The notes beneath the pieces were generated by a model that saw only the letters and a program-made list of their open reading frames with translations, was not told the DNA's origin and ran no database searches. A program made the position numbers and the translations under genes. Below, one piece after another: positions 25,800 through 36,719 of a stretch of 64,000 bases of DNA; position 1 is the first letter of the stretch, and every line of letters begins with the position of its first letter. The DNA comes from Calycina herbarum (taxonomy: Eukaryota > Ascomycota > Leotiomycetes > Helotiales > Pezizellaceae): the NCBI GenBank assembly GCA_001414485.1, contig LLEY01000133.1, positions 108,327-172,326 on the forward strand, given 5' to 3'.

Positions 25800-26705
25800 T
25801 CATGCCCCTCCCATACCCTCCAAAGGCTCAACCTCCAACTTCAAAACCCTATCCGCTTTCCTCCTCGGCTCAGGTGCCCTCCCATTCTCCTGAACATAAA
25901 ATCTTCTTAACATGACAATAGCTTCTTCTCTTAACCAGCCACCGCTGACTTCGTAATCTCCTTTCGTCGTTTCTTCCCCTTCACTTGTCCCTTTTTCATT
26001 CTGCTCGTGACCAGCACTTAGTTCACTCTCGCTCGCACTCACTTTCCCATTCGCCCTTTGAATATCAAGAACCCCACCCGTTCCCCCAAATTTCTCATTA
26101 CTAGCACCGAAGAAAACTTGTTTGATGCCGAATTGACGGAGGAGGGAGGCACACATGATGCAGGGTTCGACTGTTACGTAGAGAGTGCTTTCCTTCAATA
26201 TGCGTGGAGGGAAGGGGTAGGGTTTCCCCGTTGAAGCTTCAGTCGATTCCTCATTCTTCGCCAGTGGGAATTCTGGAGTAGTCGATGAAGATGAGGGCGA
26301 GGACTCTGCTCGACATGCTGAGAGCGCTGGAGAAGGACTGGTCGTGTTTGACGTTGAAGAGGGAGAAGGTGACAAGATCTCATTGATAGCAATGAACTCC
26401 GCATGCATAGTCCCGTTTCTCGTTCGATTCGTGGCATTCATACCCCGTCCAATGATTCCATGGCTGGGATGGACGATTATACATCCCACCGGTGTTTCCG
26501 AGGTTTGGAGTGCGAGTTCGGCCTGTTTCTTTGCGTTGGTTTTATGGATTGGACTTTCTCATGTAATAAGGATCTCGGGGAGGACGAGAGGATGAGAGAA
26601 GGGAACGAGAGGGAGAAAACGGGGACTGACCATTGATAGTGCTTCTCTCATGTAGCTGAGATGCACCACTCTCTCCTCTTCTAACATCGCTTCCGGGTTG
26701 GTCAT
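25800..26705 (-). CDS. TAD2: tRNA-specific adenosine-34 deaminase catalytic subunit
   Basis: Exons 26705-26631 and 26522-25800 give 265 residues. After splicing the text reads REALSM-AELALQTSETPVGC, the conserved start of the cytidine/deoxycytidylate deaminase fold. The zinc site is intact: His65 and Glu67 in TMHAEFIA, and Cys146/Cys149 in EPCIMCASLL. This matches Tad2/ADAT2, which with Tad3 converts A34 to inosine in tRNA anticodons. An unusual Ser/Thr/Pro-rich insertion of about 60 residues (from about residue 76 to 130) lies between the two zinc motifs. The tail beyond LDIQRANG is long and acidic. The start is the first in-frame ATG. Confidence 0.93.
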
Positions 26706-27634
26706 TTTTTTGGCAAGGAAAGAGAATCGGTAGAGAAATCTTATCAAGAGTCGCTTAGACCAAGTCTTCGCAGGCTGGAGTCAAATCGAGGGAATTTTGA
26801 TTGCCGTCTGAGACTTTGCATGCGGATTGGATGGGAACTTGACGATGTTCGTAAAAGGGAAGTCTTGGAGTTTGACGGCCAATGGGGTTGAAATTGTTTT
26901 TCGTTGAAGAATGGAAGTCGAGAGAGGAAGTGTTCGGTACCTACAGGTTGAGTGGCGCCGAAGAAAATACAGGTGAGTCACGTGGAATGTGAATTTTTGA
27001 GAAATGGTATTGGAAATAATTTTGGATTTTTGCTTCTTCTATTGCCAGATATGAGGAGAACGCACAGTAGTCTATGTTAAAGTCCTCATTTTGAAAGCAA
27101 TTGGATCTTGGACGAGAAGCATAAAACCCCCATGTAAAACCGTTTGTTTGAAATCGAATCTTAGATCTGGTATACTTTATTCACCAATTACAGAATTGAC
27201 CAATCACGTCACTACTTTATAGTACTAAGTAGTAAGTCTAGCAAGTTAAATCTTTAACTTATATTATTTAGAATTATTTAGATTAACTAACTTAATTAAA
27301 TAAAGTGCCGAATATTGCAAAATTATAGAGTATTAGATACTCATACTAGTAACATTTATTTCTCAAGAATATCGTAGACAGTTAGAAGACTCGAGTTGTT
27401 TGGAGGTTGATTACAGCAACTTTTAGAGTATATCTAGACAGAATTGGTCAAATATACAATCGGGGAATAAAGCATGCCAGAGTGCTGTAAACATATATTT
27501 CAATCGCTTTTTAACTCCCTCTCTAATCATATAGTACGGTACAATTACACAATGGTCAACTAGCCACCTGTGATAAAAGAAGGCTATTTTCCAGGTGAGT
27601 ATCAGAAGTGGCAGTATTTCCCTGTCCAACTCGC
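26706..27634. other. Intergenic stretch, AT-rich centre
   Basis: This should contain the TAD2 promoter and the 3' flank of the ankyrin gene. The part at about 27220-27370 is strongly AT-rich with many short inverted words (for example aagttaaatctttaactt), possibly an old mutated repeat. Confidence 0.45.
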
Positions 27635-30411
27635 TCACCAAACCCGAAAAGACATCGTCAACGTCCAATCCTTAGGAGCGTCAGGTAACAAAGTCCACCC
27701 CTCGCACCCATCCATCTCCCACCTATCCATCTCCCCACTGCCCCCCTCAAACTTCTCCGACAAAATCGACCCCCTTCCCCCCGCCAACGCCTCAACCCTC
27801 CGATTCTTCAGAATCCCTTTCAGGTTCTTACTTTTGTGATCGGACTTCGATGTCTTGTCCGAGTTTACCTTCATCGCACGACTGAATTCCTTCTTCCCAG
27901 TGGGAGTCATCCATTCATCCAAGCCCGAGGGATCAAGTTTTGCGCCGTAGTCGATGAGGAGGAGAATACAGTTAAAGATTCCTGAATGCAGGAGTTCTGG
28001 GTCCGTGGTGGAGGAGGTGGAGGGGTTTGCGGCGTTCATCCATTGGGTTGCCCGCGAAAGAATATCTACACCCGCGTAATTGTAACAACGGGGGTTCGCG
28101 CCGGCTTCAAGGAGGAGTTTGGAAATACTTCTGAATCCACGTTTTACCGCGAAACAGAGGGGTGTATTCCCGTCACTATCGCGGGAATGGATGTCAGCGC
28201 CCAGGGCGAGGAGTTGAGAGACGTAGGTTTGAAGGCCCGGTTCGGATGTGTAGAGAGGGTGGGAGATTATGGCGATGAGAAGGGTGTGTCCTCCTTTGTC
28301 TACCCAGTTTATGTCTTTGATAATTTGTGCGTGGACTTGCGGTGGGAAGTGTCTTAGGTCGTAGGATGTTGGGGTGTTGTCGAGGAGGACTGTGTAAGAG
28401 AGAAAGGGGGCTCGATTCGTTCTTGAACCCAGTTGGAGTTTTAGGATTATCTCTCGACATGATAGGTGGCGGGAGGCGGTGAAGAAGATACGGCTTTCTA
28501 TGATTTGTTGGAGTGTGGTACCTTGGTTGTCGGCGGCATTAGAAGCGATTCCTGTTTGGGAGAAGATGGTGCAGAGTTGGTCGACGAGGTCATCGGAGAA
28601 CAGCTCTTCGGGAATGCTTTGCATGAGGGGGTGGAGGATTGTACGGCCACGGTAATCGCGTTTGTAAAATAAACTTGCTCCCCCTGGACATTCTCGCTTG
28701 AGAATCTTGACCAACTCGCAATATCGAAGGAAATCCGTGAATCCATTGAGTTGAATGACATGTAGAAAGTTCTCGCCCGAAGTATTTGTTTGCAAGGCAA
28801 TCTCATCTGCTTCCGGGATATTTCGCCAGGACATCACGAAGTCATTCAAGACTCGGATATTTCCATGTGCACTCGCGGCATGAAGAGGGGTATTGCCGTA
28901 ATAATCCTTGTTGTTTAGAAGAACGGAAGCTTCTTTGAGAAATGAGGATATGTGTGTTACTTTCGTAATTCCGGCCGCAAGGAGTCGATGTGTATTTGTC
29001 GTTCCACAAAGTCTACAAGTTGGGGTTTGGCTTTCTATGGCGTCTCCTCGGGGAGATTTGCAGCATTTTCGGAAAAGAATCGAGAATGGAGAGTAGAAGT
29101 TTCCTCGTGTGGCTGAGGAGACGGTCCCCGGATCAGAGACATGTGATATATCAATGAATTCGTTCCAGATATCTTCTTCTCCGGTCGACAGGATTGGTTT
29201 GGTGGGAGTCGATTGACGATATACCCATCCTTTCGTTTTGCCTTCACTCTGGGTGGGGATGGGTATTGGTCGTGGAGAAGTGTTTATCGAGTGCCCAGAT
29301 CGAACACGATCGTGGTAACTCTCTTCGCCTCTGTTACTTTTTGTCGAGAGTGTAGTGCCTACCCGAGAACCAAACGAACTTATCCTGCTTGTCCAAGACA
29401 TGACGCTTGAGTTTTTGGAACTGGGGACGGAATAGTTTATCACGGAACTGACGTGTTCAAGGTAGCTTCTTGTGTGTTTCCCGTTTATTTTTTCTTGTAG
29501 GCTACTCACGGTTGCGAGTGCAGTCTTGGGTGCTATGGAAGGTCCAGCTGCAAAGGTCGACTTTGCTCTCACTTCGGGTTGCTTGAAGTCTGGACTTTTA
29601 GGTAGAAGAGGCTTCGTCATTCCTGGCTCCTCTTTGTCCACGTTGTGGCTCTTGACAATGTACGAGCCGTCGAGCATTACAAGACAAGGATTTGCGATGT
29701 GGCAAACATGTGGTATCAAAAGTTTGGGGGTTTTCAGGGGGGTGGCAGTGGTCGGAAACTCTCCAGCTGATTTTGAAGACGGTTCCGGACTATATTGTTG
29801 TCTGGATACAACACTTTTATGGATATCTTTTGGCTTCGTGGCATCTTGTTGTATCTCCGAAGGCCGAATGACTTCCTCTGCCGCTGAGGAACTCGCATAA
29901 TTTCGAAATGCTGGATGTTCTTCCAAATCTAACTCATCTCTCTTCGATATGGCATTTCTTGAGAATGTATTTGTTGTAGCTCGACGTCGAGTTCTGGCAC
30001 GAAGTTTCTCCCTCTTCTGTTTTCTGTTGCAGATTTGTAGGGTTGAGAAACGCTGGAGCATGTTTTCTTCGTCGCGGGGACGGAAGCTCCGGTGATCTTT
30101 TGCGTAGGAATTTGGGAGGAGAAGACGGAGTTTCTTTTGTATGTCCGATTCACTGTTTTCTGTCAATCATTTTGCAACCTGATGAGCTTGGGAAGGAAAA
30201 CAAGAAGAGAGGGAGATATTTACCTAGGCGCGAAACCATCCTGTCGGATAGCCTTTGAGATCTCAAGTTTGGAGAGGGAGGTAAGGGTATAAAGACGTAT
30301 GAGCTTTCGTTTTAAAGAGGGTGTCCAGGGAGTTTTGGGACGGCCGCCTTTGTTTTTCTTCGCCGGTGGAGATTTGAGACAGGAGGACTTTGTTTGAGTA
30401 GAAAGGCCCAT
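27635..30411 (-). CDS. Ankyrin-repeat protein with basic N-terminal helical module
   Basis: Two exons, 30411-30224 and 30152-27635, give 901 residues. The splice (donor after cctag, acceptor at aaacag) avoids an immediate stop and joins KAIRQDGFAP to SESDIQKKLRLLLPN. The N terminus is basic (KKNKGGRPKTPWTPSLKRK, AT-hook-like), then predicted helices that look like a Clr5-like or HTH-type module. A Cys pair (CRLCGTTNTH, about residue 443) precedes ankyrin-type units: DYYGNTPLHAASAHGN (about 480), DYRGRTILHPL, DNQGTTLQQII, GGHTLLIAII (about 690) and DSDGNTPLCFAVKRG (about 727). The ankyrins probably bind protein partners; a nuclear or DNA-linked role is inferred only from the basic start. No enzymatic domain is seen. 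The start is the only ATG in the first exon frame. Confidence 0.75.
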
Positions 30412-30901
30412 GGTGTTGATAGTGGCTCTGGTGTCTTTCAGAGTACTGGAGTTGAAGGAGGATATTGGATCCAAAGATTGTTTAAGGTTGTGGGAAGTTG
30501 TGGTCGTTAGTGTGTACTTGGGAAGAAAGGTTGTAAGTCGAGATAAGAATGGAAGATAGCTCTCGCTTTCCCAGATAATTTGGTAGAGAGACGAGGAGAA
30601 AACAGAGATTAAAAGTACAGTAGAAACAAGATAAAAAAACAAGACAATCCAAAACGAGGCTGTAAGATCTTGCCCTGCCACCACAATCAACTCGAACTGA
30701 AGGCTTGTGATTCGCTAATGCATGATGTTCATGTACCACACTGATCTCCTCGTTCTGGGGTGTTAAGCGGGCGAGATCCTTGTTTTTGCGAGTTGCTTTG
30801 AAGCAATAAAAGATTGGTGATTGGGTGACGAGATAGGAAAGAGGGGTAGGTTGCACTTGGGGCTTAGTAGAATGTGGGGGTAGGGCTGATTGTGTGAATG
30901 C

Positions 30902-31150
30902 TCAGGTGTTCTGCTCCTGTTTTGGCCGTTTGTTGCAAGTCGCATTTGAATCCTCAGTTGATCTGAGAATTGGGAGGCTTGGACATGTGTCGATAGGTGG
31001 GTGACTCTTGTTCTTGGAGCCTTTTGGCCTGCCCTTGTACGATGATGTAAACTCTGTAATGCGAGATTCTGTCGTGAGAGTTGGATTGCAACAAACATTC
31101 CAACACCAAGCTATAGTTTTGTTATCCACCACGAGGGAGATCAAGGTCAC
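30902..31150 (-). CDS. Doubtful short ORF with AT-hook-like motif
   Basis: The frame contains SSYKGRPKGSKNKSHP, which looks like an AT-hook (GRPKGSKNK). It has no in-frame ATG near its start, so it would need an upstream exon that I could not place. It lies upstream of the ankyrin gene, which itself begins with a GRPK motif. It could be an exon remnant of a related gene. Confidence 0.15.
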   Translation of the reverse strand: MTLISLVVDNKTIAWCWNVCCNPTLTTESRITEFTSSYKGRPKGSKNKSHPPIDTCPSLPILRSTEDSNATCNKRPKQEQNT

Positions 31151-31328
31151 GCTCTTAACTCGCTCGACATCGCGTTATCGTGCCTTCGCTTCTTGCCTTC
31201 GTTGTGACCCGGTCCACATCCAGACCCCCCCCACGACAACCCGGCCTTGAAAATTCGAGAGGAGGTTGGGAGAATTGATATCTCCACTCCTCGTTTTATC
31301 TCACTCTTTGCGCGTAAGCTGGGAGTAG

Positions 31329-31384
31329 GCCACGAGGAAGCCACGAGGAAGCCACGAGGAAACTACCAGTAAGCTACCAGTAAG
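31329..31384 (+). repeat. Two adjoining 11-bp tandem repeats
   Basis: Three perfect copies of gccacgaggaa (31329-31361), one extra base, then two perfect copies of ctaccagtaag (31363-31384). Two different motifs share the same 11-bp period, which suggests replication slippage. No function is implied. Confidence 0.7.
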
Positions 31385-31991
31385 CCAATCCATCATCAAA
31401 ATCATCAACATGCCCAACGAAGCTAGATTGGGCCGGCCAGTTCGCGTTGAAATCTCAATTAAACTGAGAATTGGAGAGGGTGTTGTGAACCGCCTTTACT
31501 CGCGATAACCTCAATTCTACAGCCATCTCGATATCGTTCTAGAATATCCGGAATGATCGACGTTGAAGAATTACAAGAAAAGAAGTCTCGGTTACCATGA
31601 ACTTTTCAACGATGGAGCTCCACTGAGTCAGTCTAATAGACTCTGAAGAGCAAATATCAACGAGCAGCAAATTTTAGGTAGACACATACAGGTTGACAGG
31701 TCATTTAATTACCCAGCGGACAACCCGACCTCACACACAAGTACAATGGTTAATATCACATTTAATATTTCACACTGCTGAGGGACAAGATTATGTTTCA
31801 AACTGATTTGGTATTGGTTACATATGGTGTACAAGTACATCCATTGATCGCATCATCCCAATTGCTCCCCCACCCGCTAAAATATGGATTTCCATGAAGG
31901 ATCAAATCATCAAGTTCATGATCAAACGCCCGTACGCCATCCTTCCAAGGACTTTTTCCCCATGGCTTTATCACCGTAAAGCTCTTCAGAC

Positions 31992-32010
31992 GTAGTAGTA
32001 GTAGTAGTAG
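31992..32010 (+). repeat. (TAG)n microsatellite
   Basis: Six tandem TAG triplets inside the 3' part of hacA. In the unspliced reading frame on the minus strand they code for a threonine run; in the spliced mRNA they are untranslated. Confidence 0.8.
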
Positions 32011-32252
32011 AAGTAACAGAAGGAAAAGAAGATTGTGTCTCTATCTCTTGCGTACTGAACAGGTTACCCAGCTTATCACACGCCTGTCTGACTTCCGTTG
32101 CTGCGTCCAGCTTGGTTGTCTTCTGCGTTCGTTCCCTCTCGATCACATGAATGGTCCAAAGTAACGTCATTAACGAAAAAACACTCGGTGAATTCCGTTC
32201 ATCACGAACACTCGCATCTACGTTAGAGAGACAGACGTTGGATAGCTGCTGT

Positions 32253-33497
32253 TCAGACGCTGACCGCATTTGCTCCATCGTCGCATCCATTAAAGGACGC
32301 GCCAAATTGGGGCTGCAGGCTAGCAGTCGTCTCAGCAAGCGAATCCGAAGACTGAGTCTCGGGCGCAGGCTGGTCATCGTGGTTAAGGAAGTCGTCGAGG
32401 TTGAAATCGTCAAAGGCGCCGTCGTTGTGACCAACCAGATGATCAAAGTTAAGATTGAAGTTGTCGGCGACAGGGAGGACCCCGTGTTCAAGGAATTGAC
32501 GATCTGCCTCAGTGGGTTCAGGAGCGTCGAAGTAACTCCCGAAATCATGCTGAGCAGCATGGTGGCTGTCCAGATCTGATAGATGGCTGAATTCGTGGCT
32601 GTGGTTGAGTTCATCCAGGGCCGTTGTTCTTCCGACTGACACGGCAGGTCGCACAACATCGCGGCAGGATGTTGTGTCATATCGGAAGAACTGGCGTTGG
32701 AAGACTCGGCGACAGGGCGGATCTCAGGTGAGAGCGAGGCCGGGTTGACTGTCTGAGGGGTGACTTGGGCCTCGGAGAGTGCTTGAGTGCTGATGGAGGT
32801 GTTACAGTTGGAGTCTCGGGATCCGAAGAGCTCTTGTGAGAATGTAACTGGTGATGGTGCTTGTCGAAGCTCGTGTGCTGGTGACGAAGCTGATGATTGG
32901 AAGGTAACTGATTTGTTGCCGGTTATTTGCTCCAACTCTTGTTGAAGTCTCATATTTTGTGCCTCGGCGTGTGCCAGACGCATTTCGAGGTCTTGATTGC
33001 GTCGCTCAATGGCGCGCTTCTCGGCCTCGAGTGCCTCGACCTCTTGTCGCTTGCGCTCTCTTGATGACTGTGCGGCACGACGATTTCGGAGGACTCGCTC
33101 GACTCTGCGTTGCTCCTTCTCATCTTCGGTCTTGGCTCGTTTTCTAACAGATGGATTAGCTGGATGTTATACCGAGGTGAAATTTAGTGAGTATTTACCT
33201 TGGTGGGAGGTTAGTCTTGGGCTCTGGTAGTTGTTGTCCCCAAGACTTCCTCTTCTTTACAGGCTTCTTTTCTGAGGCAGGGGTGTCACCCAAGACACTC
33301 TCGCCACGGATAGAGCCCCCAAACATGCTGTCGTCCTCATATGATTGAGGAGTCATGACCGGCGTCATGATATCTATTGGGTCCATCTGGTTGTTCTCAA
33401 AGAGAGAGGGATATGAGGCACCAGGGGTGGAGTCGAAGCTGTCAGCGAGACTATCGGCGGGCGAATGCTCGAACTTGATGCGGGGAGTGTTCGACAT
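32253..33497 (-). CDS. hacA: HacA/Hac1 bZIP regulator of the unfolded protein response (spliced form)
   Basis: Exon 1 is 33497-33199, followed by a normal 55-nt intron. Exon 2 is 33143-32665, and after removal of a 20-nt non-spliceosomal intron (32664-32645) translation switches frame through 32644-32253. The product is 389 residues. The HacA signature (KKPVKKRKSWGQQLPEPK, TNLPPRKRAKTEDEKEQRR) precedes the bZIP basic region VLRNRRAAQSSRERKR and a leucine-zipper-like stretch. The new C terminus after residue 260 is acidic (DELNHSHEFSHLSDL; DDFNLDDFLNHDD), as expected of the activation domain in the induced form. ER stress activates Ire1, which cuts the mRNA; the protein then induces chaperones and secretory genes. 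Without splicing the original frame runs to 31922 (506 residues). Ser/Thr/Pro-rich linkers fill the rest. Confidence 0.95.
32645..32664 (-). promoter_or_regulatory. Ire1-type 20-nt unconventional intron of hacA
   Basis: On the coding strand both borders read CTG|CCG, matching the CNG|CNG consensus for Ire1 cleavage, and exactly 20 nt lie between the cuts. The 5' site sits in a perfect stem-loop, CATC-CTGCCGC-GATG, with the seven-base loop typical of Ire1 substrates. The 3' site sits in GAC-CTGCCGT-GTC. Removal changes the frame and opens the 130-codon activation-domain frame. There are no GT-AG ends. Confidence 0.95.
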
Positions 33498-33563
33498 GGT
33501 AAATTTGGGGTGTGGTGTATCTGAGTAGTATAGCTGGTATGAGTGGATTGTCGAGCTCTACCC

Positions 33564-33593
33564 TCAGTACATGTAGGTCGAGTCTCAATGCAT
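33564..33593 (-). promoter_or_regulatory. Two minimal upstream ORFs in the hacA leader
   Basis: On the coding strand, ATG-CAT-TGA (33593-33585) and ATG-TAC-TGA (33572-33564) lie 88 and 67 nt upstream of the A of the main ATG at 33497. Each is one sense codon after the start. Aspergillus hacA leaders are known to carry an upstream frame that restrains translation until ER stress changes the transcript start; a similar role here is inferred. Confidence 0.5.
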
Positions 33594-33831
33594 GGTGAGG
33601 ACACGGTGTTCTCTTGGTGCCACAATGACCAGTGCAAGATGAGTCAACAACTGAAGGCAACCAGATGAGTCCCGGGGAGTGTCAAGGCCCAATCACGGGT
33701 CGAGGAGGAGGTTTGGCGAGGGGAGAGTGGACTTGGGGAGGTTTGCTGGTTTAGAGAGCAAGAATTCTGGGGGAGGAATAGGTGGTCTTTATGTTCAGGA
33801 CACGGTGTTTTAAATTTAGGCGTGAGCTGAA

Positions 33832-33856
33832 GTGACAGGGGTGACAGGGGTGACAA
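33832..33856 (+). repeat. Short tandem repeat in the hacA upstream region
   Basis: The words gtgacaggg, gtgacaggg and gtgacaagg follow one another directly. On the hacA strand this is a run of CCCTGTCAC units about 340 bp before the start codon. It could be a slippage repeat or clustered factor sites; I cannot name a factor. Confidence 0.5.
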
Positions 33857-36658
33857 GGTGTGACGACAGGGATGTGCCAGTCTCGCACTAGCCGTTCTGG
33901 GCGATCTGACTGCGCAGGTCCACCGAGCTGTGCACCTTTTATGCCACTCAAGGGCAGCAGTGCCAGCCAATGTTCCTAAATGTGCAAGCCACAGGCGTAG
34001 CAGCCTCTAGCAGTACTTTCCTTAGCCTTTTCCTTAGCCAGGGCCGGCTACTTCCAACGGCCCCTTGCTCCCAAAGCATCGCATCGCATCCCCTATTTTT
34101 CCACTCTTTGAGGCGCCGCCGCCCAACAGCATAGCGAGTCTCTCTCCTCGTCTCTCCCTCGTGTGAACCTCCTTACGACATGCAGGACCAGCATACTCCC
34201 TCGTATGGCCTCTACCAACTTCCTTCCGTCAATGTGAACCACCTCATCCGGCTGCGCAACCGTCTCCTCCCTCGGCGCCACAATAATTCCACCCACAGGC
34301 ACAAAATAGATCTCGCACTTGTAAGTGCTTGAGAGCACCTGGCACGAGGGGTTACGACAAAGTGGGGACTGATGGAACAACGGAATCCGATCGAAGCACC
34401 AAATGCCACCCATTCAGGAAGGCAAAGTTCCCCCAAGGTTTCCAAGAATCGAGGCATCTGGGCTTCTGCCCACGCTCTTCCCCCAAAGTCAAGGCCCCTT
34501 GGGGGTTTCACACATCTCCGTTGCGCAATATTGCTGTCACACCAGTCATCCAAATAGGTTAAAAGGGGGTCTTTGGCTTTCTAGAGCCCACAATTGGAAC
34601 CTCCTGCCGATCAGGGGACCGACTGTCCGAGGGGCCGAGAGATGGAGAATTTACCCAAGCTCCCAGGTCGTGCCTTCATCTGCTAGAAAGACAGGCAAGA
34701 ACCTTCTTGATTCAATCTAATCCGATTAATTCTGAAGAGACTTCAACCAAATGTTTCCAACGTTTGTTTCCATTATTCAAGCTAGACTTTTCTCAAAAGT
34801 CTCAGGTCTCTCAACAAACCCACATCTCACGACTCAGCCAGCCATGCTGTGAGAAACAGTGGAAGCGGGTGTAAGAGTGTAAGAACGTGCTGCAGGCCTC
34901 AGCCCCCCATCTCCAATCATTCGCTCACTAAAAAAGAATTTTTGTTACCGCTACAAACTTTCTTGGGCCTCATCAACGCATGCATACTTCGTACATTCCT
35001 CACATAAGATTAAAGCAACAAATCCTATATCTCCCCCCCCTCGACCAATCACCGAATTCTTGTCGTAAAGTATTCAAATAAAAGATCATCTTCTCGTAAG
35101 TTTCATCATTGGAGATCTTGGGCTCATTCTTGTTGGAAGATCTGGGGATACAGTTATGAAGTTTGACTTCGCCATCCAACAGCCAACAACCAACAAATGG
35201 ACCATCGTGATTTCCTCATCCTTCATGTAAGGCAGAATGATTATCACGATTTTCAATTTCGTCCTTCATTGAAATTATCTCATCCCTTTTTGCCCCTTTT
35301 TGCAAAGCTCTCCCGTCAACTATGAGCAAAAGGAAAAATCCAACGAGCACGAATACGCTATCCAAATAGATACGGAAGGAAAAGCGAGCCTTCCATTTCC
35401 GGAAGGAAAACTAGACAAATAACCCCACCCAAAAGCAATACGCATGCCTAATTAATTTATGTGTAAAAACATTCCGTGCCTTCTGGCGCGGTAACTGCCA
35501 CACATAATCGAGCATCCACATGCCGAATCTAATTCCCTATTTAGGCCTTTTCGGAGGTTGGGTCGGTGGGTAATATATATTTCTTCCAGAGCTGCCCACA
35601 TGCCCGTTTTCAGAGAACCAGTCGTAGCACCGGCGCGATTTCCGACCCGGAAAGGCATCTAGATTGATGGTTCAATTAATATATACACATGCGTTTCCCC
35701 GCATTCTTTCAGGTAACGAAATTTCCGCTTGCTGGAGAGCCGCCTCGTCTCGTCTGCCTGGGGGTTTTTTATTTCGTTGCCTTGTAGGCCTAAATAGCCT
35801 GTAGTAACCTGAGATCTTCGTAAACTTGGAAATGTTACCTAAAGTCATTCGTATAGAAAAATTCATCAGTTCCTGATCATAAGATCACGAGAATCTTCAA
35901 CCTCCCACCCTCCCAACTGAAGATGTTCCGGCAATTCCAAAGCCGGAAGAATTATGGAGTCCAGTCCCCATCTGTCTCGCCAGCCACCAACCCAGCCAGG
36001 GCAAAGCTGGGAGATTCGCCACGAGGAGCCCTTGACAGGGGATTGCGCAATCCTTGCCTGGATTGGAAGGTGGAATCGGAATCGAACGATTGAAAGAAGG
36101 GAAGGGAAGGCAGGCACGCGGCAAGGGAAGGAAGAGAGAGGGTGAGAGGTGAGAGGAGGTTTCATCTCATGTTGAAGATCGTGAAGATTTGTAAAACGTA
36201 AATGCAGATGGATCCTACGGAGGCGGGCGGGCGAGGCGATTGCTACAAGTAGGTACCTAGATAGGGAATTGCGCGAATCGATTTTGGGGGTCGAGATTTG
36301 CATGATGATGATGAGAGAGATGAGGGGATGTGGTGAGGAAGGCACGATAGGCAATTGAGGTTTGGGTTTCGGATTTTGGGCCATGTGAGGTGTTGGTTTT
36401 GGGCGGTTCCTTCCCCTCCTGAGATATCCGGGAGCTCTTACTATTGCGTTTACGAGATAGAAGGATGGCACGACCTATGTGCTCAAGCAGGGCAAGAACA
36501 AATTCTCTCGCGTCCAAAGCCCTCTAACTTCGCATCACGAATTACTTCATTCGGAATCGTATCCTCTTAGGTACCTCACTCATACTTTCATCCCCTCTAT
36601 CTCATAATACATACTCACAACCCCTCCCTCTCCTTATCTCTCATGCACTTACCTCCCC

Positions 36659-36719
36659 ATTAAACGCATTAAACGCATTAAACCCAATAATTTCAATGTA
36701 AATATATATATATATATAT
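36659..36719 (+). repeat. Nonamer repeat and (TA)n tract
   Basis: The unit attaaacgc occurs twice and a half at 36659-36681, followed by about nine TA dinucleotides at 36702-36719. These are simple sequence repeats without a coding context. Confidence 0.7.

Larger units (their letters stand above)
30412..31921. other. Intergenic stretch between ankyrin gene and hacA
   Basis: Apart from the doubtful AT-hook-like frame and the 11-bp repeats at 31329-31384, nothing is recognised. It should contain the ankyrin gene promoter on the left and the hacA 3' untranslated region on the right. Confidence 0.45.
31922..32664 (-). other. hacA: Unspliced-form C-terminal frame of hacA
   Basis: If the 20-nt intron is retained, the bZIP frame continues to the stop at 31922-31924, giving a 506-residue protein with a tail rich in Thr and Ser. 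That tail includes a Thr run coded by the TAG/CTA microsatellite at 31992-32010. From 32253 leftwards this region is 3' untranslated in the spliced mRNA. In filamentous fungi the uninduced protein is thought to be inactive or poorly made. Confidence 0.8.

Noticed and set aside
35866..36471. 201-codon minus-strand open frame
   Set aside because: Pro/Ser/Arg-rich with no motif or start context. It lies in a stretch of simple repeats.
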